DNA from: Candidatus Margulisiibacteriota bacterium
Lineage (GTDB): Bacteria > Margulisbacteria > Marinamargulisbacteria > DT-59
DNA: 5,792 bases
Direction of reading: 5' to 3'
NCBI GenBank assembly: GCA_013215865.1
Contig: JABSQL010000059.1
Span: 1 to 5,792, forward strand
Shown: positions 1 to 5,749 of the stretch, in pieces
How positions within the stretch are numbered: the stretch's first letter is position 1
How the letters are laid out: the number at the start of each line of letters is the position of its first letter
Program-made: the position numbers and the translations under genes
The notes under the pieces: generated by a model
Told to the model about the DNA's origin: nothing
Seen by the model: only the letters and a program-made list of their open reading frames with translations
The model's database searches: none

Positions 1-10
1 TATCCTAATT

Positions 11-1063
11 TTATATTTCTATCTCATCCAGAGGATGTTTTGTTAGCTCCTCTCTTAGTTTTTTATGTTCTATCTCAACGTAATATTTATATGTTGTACT
101 GATATTTGTATGGCCCAATATTTTAGCCAAACTGAACGGAGACACCTCATTTTCTGCCATGAGGCTCGTAAATGTCTTTCTGAGTGTATATGGTGTTATT
201 TTTATGCCCAATCTATTCCCAAGCCGGTTCAACATTGATACAACGCCCCACTTCGTGTCGTATGGACAAACAAAACCCTGATTTTCTTTATGATCTAGTA
301 ACACCTTCTTTAAAGCTTTGTGTATGGGTATTTTTCTTCCTCTTTTGAATTTATTGTCTGAACGAATCAATATATAGTTTTCCGGCATATTTACATCTTC
401 CCATCTCAGATTCATCATTTCATTGGGTCTCATGCCTGTAAATACCATCATACAAATATATCGTTTGATTTTTTCCGGTGCATTGTCCAATAAAATTTTT
501 ATTTGATCTGTTGTTAAACGTTTGATTTCTTTGGTGCTTACTCTTAAGTGGTCTATTAAGGGTAGTGTTGTGATGTACCCTTTTCTTTGAGCAAATTTAA
601 AAATCCTTTTCAAATGGATCAAGACAATATTAATGCTTCTATTGGATAAATTCTCATTGATTGTATCTTTAAAATCCTCAATCTGATCAAAACCAATATC
701 TCGAATTTTCCTGTTCATTAGAGAGCCCATATTCTTAATGCCATACTCAAACGATTCATATGTGGATGGTTTGATAACCTTCCCTATTTGGTTCTTATAA
801 TGAGGCTTAAATTCCTCTATAATCTCATTTAACATCAAATCACAAGTCAGATGCTGATTTCTATCTACGTACCGTAAAAGCGCCACTTTCGCTTGTGATT
901 TAGAAACTTCTTTACCCAAAACACCCAGCTTTTCCAAATAGGTTCTTTTTATCCTTTTCTTTTGCGTTTCAGGATCGATTAGTGTCTGATTTTCAACTAT
1001 ATATACATATGTTACAGCTTTCCCCTTCTTACTTTCTTTCTTAAGATATTTTATTGCTGGCAT
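11..1063 (-). CDS. Tyrosine recombinase / phage-type integrase
   Basis: This site-specific recombinase probably catalyses integration and excision of the element through a covalent 3'-phosphotyrosyl intermediate. The 350-aa product starts at the ATG at 1063, chosen because AGAGGAGG lies 7 nt upstream; a longer frame from a TTG at 1090 lacks this support. A Lys-rich N-terminal arm-type domain (about 1-60) precedes a SAM-like core-binding domain (about 75-165) and the catalytic domain (about 178-345). Visible active-site residues are Arg212 (FTGMR), Lys238 (beta-hairpin, NKFKRGRKIP), Arg295 (YTLRKTF), His318 (LGHTNIS) and Tyr327 (TTYKYYVE). The usual HxxR box reads Tyr-Thr-Leu-Arg, so the first His is Tyr292, and the residue after the Arg is Lys rather than His. 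Otherwise the protein is full length. The gene ends at the window edge, so an attachment site may lie just outside. It is preceded by its own promoter at 1101-1128 and by an inverted repeat. Confidence 0.95.
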   Translation of the reverse strand: MPAIKYLKKESKKGKAVTYVYIVENQTLIDPETQKKRIKRTYLEKLGVLGKEVSKSQAKVALLRYVDRNQHLTCDLMLNEIIEEFKPHYKNQIGKVIKPSTYESFEYGIKNMGSLMNRKIRDIGFDQIEDFKDTINENLSNRSINIVLIHLKRIFKFAQRKGYITTLPLIDHLRVSTKEIKRLTTDQIKILLDNAPEKIKRYICMMVFTGMRPNEMMNLRWEDVNMPENYILIRSDNKFKRGRKIPIHKALKKVLLDHKENQGFVCPYDTKWGVVSMLNRLGNRLGIKITPYTLRKTFTSLMAENEVSPFSLAKILGHTNISTTYKYYVEIEHKKLREELTKHPLDEIEI

Positions 1064-1100
1064 GCCAATTCCTCCTCTGAACATTAACAAGATAGAAACA

Positions 1101-1128
1101 ATTATATACCCTTATTTACAACATTCAA
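1101..1128 (-). promoter_or_regulatory. Sigma-70-like promoter of the integrase gene
   Basis: Read on the minus strand, a perfect TATAAT -10 (1101-1106) lies 16 bp from TTGAAT (1123-1128), a 4/6 match to the -35 consensus. Transcription would start near 1094 and give a leader of about 30 nt with the strong AGAGGAGG ribosome binding site at its end. The -35 element directly abuts the inverted repeat at 1130-1172, so a protein bound there could affect this promoter. Confidence 0.6.
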
Positions 1129-1129
1129 T

Positions 1130-1172
1130 CCCAGGTTTTCCCTCAGTAATGTGTGGAGTCACATTTCCTGGG
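1130..1172. repeat. Nested inverted repeat between integrase and HTH genes
   Basis: Outer arms CCCAGG (1130-1135) and CCTGGG (1167-1172) enclose inner arms AATGTG (1148-1153) and CACATT (1160-1165) with a 6-nt loop. One side of the structure carries a 12-nt unpaired stretch and the other side a single base. No T-run follows on either strand, so it is not a typical intrinsic terminator. Possible roles are an operator for the integrase promoter, a recombinase or accessory-protein binding site, or an RNA structure in the leader of the integrase transcript. The sequence alone does not decide between them. Confidence 0.5.
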
Positions 1173-1184
1173 TTCTTGTATTCA

Positions 1185-1499
1185 TCAAAATTCACCAAGC
1201 TGAATCAATCGATCTAAAACGGCCCGAACATTTATAGATGATTTATAATAAACATAAGATTTAAGCAACGCTATTTCATCTCGCTTATTCAACCTCAAAT
1301 GAGAAAGCGTTCCGAACAATTGTCCCGATGTCGGAAATCGATCAACAACCCAATGATTAACATTTTTTCGAGAAGTTCCTAACTTTCTGGCCAAATCAGC
1401 CTGCTTCGTTTCAGCATCATTCAAACAATTCTTTAAAAAACAATGAAATAATTTATTGGGACCTTCTCTTCTTAGACCAATTTTTTGTATTAAACCCAT
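1185..1499 (-). CDS. Small HTH DNA-binding protein, probable transcriptional regulator
   Basis: The product is 104 aa with a central Cro/XRE-like helix-turn-helix. Helix 1 is about residues 15-28, helix 2 about 32-40 (KQADLARKL), the turn is GTS, and the recognition helix is about 44-51 (RKNVNHWV). The C-terminal half (about 72-102) is probably helical. No catalytic motif is seen and I do not recognise a named family. ATG 1499 is chosen because it keeps helix 1; a TTG at codon 26 would cut into that helix. No Shine-Dalgarno is visible before the ATG, and the sigma-54 promoter immediately upstream would start transcription at about 1500, so the message may be nearly leaderless. The gene lies 121 bp upstream of the integrase on the same strand. 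It could control integrase, act on the repeat array upstream, or both; these roles are inferred from position. Confidence 0.75.
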   Translation of the reverse strand: MGLIQKIGLRREGPNKLFHCFLKNCLNDAETKQADLARKLGTSRKNVNHWVVDRFPTSGQLFGTLSHLRLNKRDEIALLKSYVYYKSSINVRAVLDRLIQLGEF

Positions 1500-1510
1500 A
1501 ATTTCAATAC

Positions 1511-1527
1511 TGCAAATTTTAGGCCAA
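1511..1527 (-). promoter_or_regulatory. Sigma-54 (RpoN) -24/-12 promoter for the HTH gene
   Basis: On the minus strand the sequence TTGGCCTAAAATTTGCA matches the RpoN consensus TTGGCAC-N5-TTGCA at all positions except two in the -24 box (CT instead of AC). GG and GC are exactly 10 bases apart, as sigma-54 requires. The predicted start, 12 bases beyond the -12 C, falls at about 1500, one base before the ATG of the HTH gene. Such promoters are inactive without an NtrC-type activator, and one is encoded at 3931-5262. The repeat array at 1567-1616 would be centred about 90 bp upstream of the start, a normal enhancer position. Confidence 0.65.
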
Positions 1528-1566
1528 CTGGTTTTGTGCTTAATATCTCCAAGATTTTGGTTATTA

Positions 1567-1616
1567 TGACGGAAAATGACAAGAAGTGGCGAAATATGGC
1601 GAAAAGTGACGAAAGC
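1567..1616. repeat. Five tandem 10-bp direct repeats, probable enhancer/operator array
   Basis: Five contiguous 10-bp units are present: TGACGGAAAA, TGACAAGAAG, TGGCGAAATA, TGGCGAAAAG and TGACGAAAGC. The consensus is TGRCGAAAAG, with TG and C invariant and no spacers. The 10-bp period puts each unit on nearly the same face of the helix, as expected for cooperative binding of protein protomers. The block spans about -67 to -116 relative to the predicted sigma-54 start and lies about 110-130 bp before the kinase gene on the other side. The likely binder is the NtrC-type response regulator; the 104-aa HTH protein is the main alternative. A replication iteron is less likely, because iterons are usually longer. 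Confidence 0.75.
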
Positions 1617-1660
1617 TATCCAACATTAAATTTTTGTAAAAACAGAACCTTTTTATGCCC

Positions 1661-1690
1661 TTGATTATTTCTTTCTTTCGAACACATACT
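1661..1690 (+). promoter_or_regulatory. Possible sigma-70 promoter of the histidine kinase gene
   Basis: TTGATT (1661-1666) and CATACT (1685-1690) are separated by 18 bp, each a 4/6 match to the -35 and -10 consensus. The neighbouring TATACA (1690-1695) could serve as an alternative -10 with poorer spacing. The region is AT-rich, so chance matches are easy and this is only a candidate. Confidence 0.3.
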
Positions 1691-1743
1691 ATACATTCAA
1701 GATTTAAATATTTGGGAGAGTAGCGATTTCAATTACACTATTT

Positions 1744-3168
1744 TTGATTAAACAAATACAGGTTTTATCTGGATTGGGAATTTCTCTTCTCGGTATAGTT
1801 GTATTTTGGTTTAATCCTAAATCAAGTTTTAATAGGGTATTTTTAGTTTGCCAATTATGTGTTGGAGGAGTCGTTTCAACTATTGGGCTCTCCGAGCTAA
1901 TTGCTGCTGTTTATAACGATCGAATCATATCAATTTATATTCTTGAGATAATCTGTGCTGCTTTCTTGCCCAGCACTTCACTACATTGCGTATCTTTGTT
2001 TGTAAAGGCCCCTCTTAAAAAATATATTTATACTTGCTCCTACCTATTATCTCTCGTATTTGCTTTTCTACTGTATTCATTTACAAAAATATCCGTTATA
2101 GCAGGTATTGTTGTCAGAGAAATGGACCCCATATTGCCCTACTATGGCATGTTTTTCTTAGCATATGGACTATACAACACCTATCTTTTATTTAACCATT
2201 ACAAAAAATGTCGTGAAGATACCAGTAAAAATAAAAATGAAATTGTCTACTTTAAACTTTTGTACCTATCGACTCTTGCTACCGTATTAATCGCCTATAT
2301 TGGCGCTTTTTTCCTTCCGTTGCTTGGCATCAAAAGAAGTTTTTTTAACGTACAGTCTGTTGCATTAGTCAGCGCTATTGGAATTGTAATTTCTATTATT
2401 AAATACAAAGCTTTGGGCATAGAAAATGAGGCAGGAATTAATTTTCTAAAATCAGAAAAAGAAAAAGCGTTAAAATCTGTGAACTATGCCGAAGACATTA
2501 ACAATACCATTTTCCATGAAATTAAGAACTATTACCTCAACATTAAACAAAGCGTCATTCAAATTCTGAATAATGAGAAGCTATCAAAAGATGTCACAAA
2601 TACTTTAGAAAATATAACGCATGTAAGTGCAAATATTCTAAATTACTCTCAAAACTATTTTCTTGAAAAGACTTTAGAATTCAATAATATCACACTCAAA
2701 ATTACTGAGATTCCAATTAAATCTGCCCTTAGGGAAGTCATAAAACTAAATCAGTTCCATTTAAACAGCAAGAATCTAAACGTGTCTGAATGTATCCCAA
2801 ACCAATACATCATTCACGCTGATAAAAACGTATTTATGATTTTGATTTCCAATCTCATTCAAAATGCTTCAACTTTTTCCAGAGAAAATGGATCCATTAC
2901 CGTCAAGTGCACCAAGGATGGAGCTGTATATAGGCTATCTATCAAAAATGAAGGTCAGGCCCTAAGCGAAGTTATCAAGAATTCTATATTCAAACCTATT
3001 GGTGAAGTATCTTTTAATGCAGAAACAAACGCCACATCAATCGGACTTAAGATTTGCAAACTTATCTGTGATAAACAGGGGTTCAAAATAGCCTGTAACA
3101 CCCCTAACAAGATGACCACTGAATTTATTGTCGAAATACCGAAGAACTACATTAATAAAGCCAAGTAA
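1744..3168 (+). CDS. 7-TM membrane sensor histidine kinase
   Basis: This is the likely sensor of the two-component system and partner of the response regulator at 3931-5262. From the TTG at 1744 it has 474 aa. Seven hydrophobic segments (about 4-22, 31-52, 62-85, 94-114, 130-150, 168-192 and 203-220) resemble the 7TM N-terminal domain of some histidine kinases, with no sizeable extracytoplasmic domain. The phosphoacceptor box is FHEIKN with His258. The N box is ISNLIQNA (Asn370, Asn374). The first G box is weak (KNEGQA, Asn402 where Asp is usual) and the second is reduced to SIGLKICK around Gly434. Activity is plausible but the ATP lid is divergent. TTG 1744 has no ribosome binding site. GGGAGAG at 1714-1720 is well spaced for an ATT at 1726, which would add six residues (MSITLF). 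The 3' end overlaps the convergent gene by 22 bp. Confidence 0.9.
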   Translation: MIKQIQVLSGLGISLLGIVVFWFNPKSSFNRVFLVCQLCVGGVVSTIGLSELIAAVYNDRIISIYILEIICAAFLPSTSLHCVSLFVKAPLKKYIYTCSYLLSLVFAFLLYSFTKISVIAGIVVREMDPILPYYGMFFLAYGLYNTYLLFNHYKKCREDTSKNKNEIVYFKLLYLSTLATVLIAYIGAFFLPLLGIKRSFFNVQSVALVSAIGIVISIIKYKALGIENEAGINFLKSEKEKALKSVNYAEDINNTIFHEIKNYYLNIKQSVIQILNNEKLSKDVTNTLENITHVSANILNYSQNYFLEKTLEFNNITLKITEIPIKSALREVIKLNQFHLNSKNLNVSECIPNQYIIHADKNVFMILISNLIQNASTFSRENGSITVKCTKDGAVYRLSIKNEGQALSEVIKNSIFKPIGEVSFNAETNATSIGLKICKLICDKQGFKIACNTPNKMTTEFIVEIPKNYINKAK

Positions 3169-3833
3169 AAACAATCAAACAGTAATATGGCAATATACAA
3201 AATATTCAAACACTTCTTTTCTGGTAAAACCTTAAAAAATACAATTGATGCAAACAATGTTCCCATCATTTTGCAAATAGCGATGTATATTGATTGTCCA
3301 AGGCCAGGCTCTCTTAGGTAAAACATGTAAACAAATAAAATCGACATTAACAAATTTTGGCCAAAAGCAGTATATTTTCCATGACGATGATCACTTAATC
3401 GTTCATTAATATAAAAAAGAACTATAAAACTAATGATTAATATACCAATGAAATTCAGATAAAAAAGCATAGGCGATAATTCGGCCCAGAATACATTCTT
3501 TGGTCCATAATATAAAAATTGGCCCAGAATTATTATATCAAACCAAAACCATACTTTATTGATGTATAACTGGGGTTTTCGATGAGGATAAACATAAGAA
3601 AAAATGAACTCCCAAGAAATATTTGCACACAAGGCAACCAATGGCATTCCATACGTTTTATCCCTAAATCCAACATAAATAATGAACACGTAAGTCAGCA
3701 TCCAAAAGAATCCTGACAGCGCTATAATTACTTTGTTACTAAATGTATCGTTTACGCTTTTTACATTTGAAAAGTCACGCTGCTTTTCCTTTAGCTTAAA
3801 AATATTCTCTATTGATTTTGAAAGAAATCCCAT
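3147..3833 (-). CDS. 7-TM protein of the Pyr4-like transmembrane terpene cyclase family
   Basis: The product is a 228-aa integral membrane protein with a short charged cytoplasmic start and about seven hydrophobic segments (roughly 34-54, 61-81, 94-109, 118-141, 157-172, 180-202 and 207-226). Its size, topology and the stretch FRDKTYGMPLVALCANISWE resemble Pyr4/PaxB-type transmembrane terpene cyclases, which protonate and cyclise prenylated substrates in the membrane. In Pyr4 two acidic residues, one after the second-helix Asn-x-x-Trp motif and one in the last helix, are needed for activity. Here Glu75 (NISWE) and Asp220 (LLFDCFY) occupy the matching places. The family call is from recall of motifs and the substrate is unknown; no prenyltransferase is visible nearby. 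The second of two adjacent ATGs is chosen because GAGAGG lies 6 nt upstream, against 3 nt for the first. Its place between kinase and response regulator suggests a role in the signal. Confidence 0.7.
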   Translation of the reverse strand: MGFLSKSIENIFKLKEKQRDFSNVKSVNDTFSNKVIIALSGFFWMLTYVFIIYVGFRDKTYGMPLVALCANISWEFIFSYVYPHRKPQLYINKVWFWFDIIILGQFLYYGPKNVFWAELSPMLFYLNFIGILIISFIVLFYINERLSDHRHGKYTAFGQNLLMSILFVYMFYLREPGLGQSIYIAICKMMGTLFASIVFFKVLPEKKCLNILYIAILLFDCFYLALLM

Positions 3834-3861
3834 CATATACCTCTCGATCTTAATGTCAGAG

Positions 3862-3891
3862 ACTATAACATGGAGAATTTTGAACTGTAAA
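3862..3891 (-). promoter_or_regulatory. Sigma-70-like promoter of the membrane protein gene
   Basis: Read on the minus strand, TTTACA (3886-3891) and TATAGT (3862-3867) are 5/6 matches to -35 and -10 and are 18 bp apart. Transcription would start near 3855, leaving a leader of about 20 nt ending in the GAGAGG ribosome binding site. The membrane protein gene could therefore be transcribed independently of the response regulator gene upstream on the same strand, which ends 97 bp before it. Confidence 0.5.
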
Positions 3892-3930
3892 GTTAGTCAT
3901 CTCAATGAACTTAAATACCCACGGGTAAAA

Positions 3931-5262
3931 CTACACTGATATTTTATATTTTCTAATCTGTGCATGAAATGTCGTTCGGGGGATATTCAATTCACGAGCT
4001 GTAGCAGAAATATTATACCCGTTTTTCTCAAGTGAATGTATGATCCTTTTCTTCTCTTTGCCATTAAAATTGTCCTTTAAAGATAAGGACACTGAATTTT
4101 TCATTGCACCTCTTCTAGAAATCTCTACTGGCATATTTGTACTATGCATATATATATGTTTTTGGATTTCCATTTCTAACTCTCTAATATTTCCTCTCCA
4201 TGATTTTTTTATTAGCCCATCTTCAAATTTCTTTGAAGGTAGAAAATTAGTTGCGTATTTTTTATTGTACATTTGAACAAAGTACTGAATAAATTCTTTC
4301 AAAGAATCTAAACTATTTCTCAGAGAGGGTAACTCAATTTCCACCTGCTTTAATCTGTAATACAAATCTTCCTTAAATTCTCCTGAATTTATTAAGCTTT
4401 GTATGTCCTTGTTTGTTGCAGATACCAACGTAAATTCAACGGGAATCTCAATGGTAGAACCAACACGTGTTATTTTCTTTTCTTGAATAACTCGCAATAA
4501 TTTTGCTTGAACCTCTAAGGGTGCATTTGCAATTTCATCAAGAAACAATATACCTCCATCGGCGTGTTCAATTTTCCCTTTTTTCTGTTTCCCAGCGCCC
4601 GTAAATGCACCTCTTTCATGCCCAAACAACTCTGAGTCTATTAACGTATTACATATTGAACCACAGTCTATTGTTATGAATGGTTTTTCTGGCATTACTT
4701 GCTGATGAATTGATCGTATCATTACATTTTTACCCACACCTGTTTCTCCACTCATAAATACTGATAAATGTCCCTTAATCGCTAAAGCACACTGCCTGAA
4801 GGCCGCAATATAATCCTCTGAGCTAGGCATAAAAGTGTTCTGATTAATATAAGACCATTCTGAATTTTTTGAATCAATTGTTTTCTTTATTGAAACATTT
4901 TGTAACAGAGAGTCCATTCTCCTATTGAGGATCGAAGGATCTTCAAAATACAACGCTTTTCGCAAATAATCTTTGGCTCCCTTTTTTATAAACTCCGCGG
5001 CAAAATCTGGCTTTTCTTCAACCGTAAGAACAATGACAGGCAAATCAGGATAATGATGTGTAATGTGCTCTAAAAGAGATAAATCGTTACAATCTGGTAA
5101 ATTAATATCCAGTAATATTAGATCAATAGATTCTTTTTTAAGCATTTCGATACACATGGATTTCGTATCACTACATACTAATTCGTATTGTGACAATGAT
5201 TTTTTTAGGTTATCACTAAAAAGGACATTATCTTCAACCAATAATATTTTTCTATTGATCAT
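3931..5262 (-). CDS. NtrC-family sigma-54-dependent response regulator
   Basis: This 443-aa transcriptional activator drives open-complex formation by sigma-54 RNA polymerase through ATP hydrolysis. The receiver domain (about 1-120) has the acidic pair Glu10/Asp11 (LLVEDN), phosphoacceptor Asp52 (LILLDINLP), Thr80 and Lys102. The AAA+ domain (about 145-370) has Walker A GETGVGKN (172-179), the sigma-54 contact loop GAFTGA (218-223), Walker B LFLDEI (Asp242, Glu243), an arginine finger in DLYYRLK (Arg303) and sensor II WRGNIREL (Arg360). A Fis-type HTH closes the protein (about 405-442, NISATARELNIPRTTFHAQ). All key residues are present, so it should be functional. ATG 5262 is chosen because GGAGG lies 8 nt upstream; a TTG 15 bases earlier overlaps that site. 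The adjacent histidine kinase is its likely partner, and the sigma-54 promoter at 1511-1527 is a likely target. Confidence 0.95.
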   Translation of the reverse strand: MINRKILLVEDNVLFSDNLKKSLSQYELVCSDTKSMCIEMLKKESIDLILLDINLPDCNDLSLLEHITHHYPDLPVIVLTVEEKPDFAAEFIKKGAKDYLRKALYFEDPSILNRRMDSLLQNVSIKKTIDSKNSEWSYINQNTFMPSSEDYIAAFRQCALAIKGHLSVFMSGETGVGKNVMIRSIHQQVMPEKPFITIDCGSICNTLIDSELFGHERGAFTGAGKQKKGKIEHADGGILFLDEIANAPLEVQAKLLRVIQEKKITRVGSTIEIPVEFTLVSATNKDIQSLINSGEFKEDLYYRLKQVEIELPSLRNSLDSLKEFIQYFVQMYNKKYATNFLPSKKFEDGLIKKSWRGNIRELEMEIQKHIYMHSTNMPVEISRRGAMKNSVSLSLKDNFNGKEKKRIIHSLEKNGYNISATARELNIPRTTFHAQIRKYKISV

Positions 5263-5429
5263 TACAAAAACCTCCAATCCGATTCAGAATATATATCATA
5301 ACCTTTTATTTTCTTCAGGTCTCCCCCATCTAATTTTTCATATCAAAACCCAAAACGGTGCCTAGAAAGCGTGACAAATTTTCATGCATACTTGAAAAGC
5401 AATCAATCAATAACCAAGGAGGAAGCAAC
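5263..5429. other. Divergent intergenic region, response regulator / excisionase-like gene
   Basis: The gap holds the GGAGG ribosome binding site of the response regulator (minus) and AAGGAGG before the rightward gene (plus). On the minus strand TATGAT (5295-5300) could be a -10 for the response regulator but has no good -35. An imperfect operator-like dyad, TTTTCA (5379-5384) and TGAAAA (5393-5398) with 8 bp between, lies 32 bp before the rightward ATG. I see no confident promoter, RNA gene or coding signal here. Confidence 0.4.
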
Positions 5430-5723
5430 ATGCACATCAATTTAGAGATCCCAAAACTGGACAAAATGGAAAGAGATCTCTCATCTCTTAAACGCCAGTT
5501 AAAGGAACTCCAAAAACTAAAAAAGCCTGGCAGCTGGCTGACCTACGATGACGTATCTCAACGATTAAGCCTCGCTAGAAATAAGCTCATTGACCTTCAA
5601 AAAGCAGGGTTACTTATCAACCAAAACCCTAGTGGCCACCCTCGATTCTCTGAGGAAAACGTTGAAAACCTCATATCCGGAAAAATCATCCAGGAAATGA
5701 AATCAAAAAGAATGCGCCATTAA
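5430..5723 (+). CDS. Excisionase-like small protein, coiled coil plus MerR-type HTH
   Basis: This 97-aa protein is probably a DNA-binding directionality factor or regulator of the element. Residues about 9-31 form a charged, Leu-rich coiled coil (LDKMERDLSSLKRQLKELQK) that could dimerise it. Residues about 36-83 read as a MerR/Xis-like winged HTH: WLTYDDVSQRLSLARNKL, then LQKAGLL and the wing sequence HPRFSEENV. The C-terminus is basic. ATG 5430 is chosen for the near-perfect AAGGAGG 7 nt upstream; an upstream GTG at 5358 has no such site. A second gene starts 26 bp downstream, so this is probably the first gene of a rightward operon. Its base composition is less AT-rich than that of the kinase gene. 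Excisionase function rests on the domain type and the presence of an integrase in the same window; a plain transcriptional regulator is equally possible. Confidence 0.75.
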   Translation: MHINLEIPKLDKMERDLSSLKRQLKELQKLKKPGSWLTYDDVSQRLSLARNKLIDLQKAGLLINQNPSGHPRFSEENVENLISGKIIQEMKSKRMRH

Positions 5724-5749
5724 TATTTTCATATCGCCAGGAGAATGAC

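Larger units (their letters stand above)
1528..1743. other. Divergent regulatory intergenic region
   Basis: The gap between the HTH gene and the kinase gene is about 245 bp and shows no coding signal. It holds, from left to right, the upstream side of the sigma-54 promoter, the five-repeat array, a possible kinase promoter (1661-1690) and a GGGAGAG ribosome binding site at 1714-1720. The gene order suggests one array could influence both divergent transcripts. Confidence 0.6.

Noticed and set aside
1130..1172. Reading the nested hairpin as an intrinsic terminator of the HTH gene or as an integron attC site
   Set aside because: No T-run follows the stem on the minus strand, and the conserved attC arm sequences (RYYYAAC/GTTRRRY) are absent.
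3916..3927. Short inverted repeat TACCC/GGGTA after the response regulator gene as a terminator
   Set aside because: A 5-bp stem with a 2-nt loop and no proper T-run is too weak to call a terminator.
3733..3939. Rightward open frame of 68 codons over the start of the membrane protein gene
   Set aside because: It lies antisense to a convincing membrane protein gene and its promoter, has no ribosome binding site and shows no recognisable domain.
4040..4276. Rightward open frame of 78 codons inside the response regulator gene
   Set aside because: It is antisense to the well-conserved C-terminal part of the response regulator; its hydrophobic look comes from the complementary codons.
5349..5364. 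Second sigma-54-like element upstream of the response regulator (minus strand, AGGCAC then TTTTGGG)
   Set aside because: The spacing is right, but the essential GC of the -12 box is GG and the -12 box otherwise fits poorly.
5063..5365. Rightward open frame of 100 codons over the receiver domain
   Set aside because: It is antisense to the receiver domain and runs through the divergent intergenic region without a ribosome binding site.
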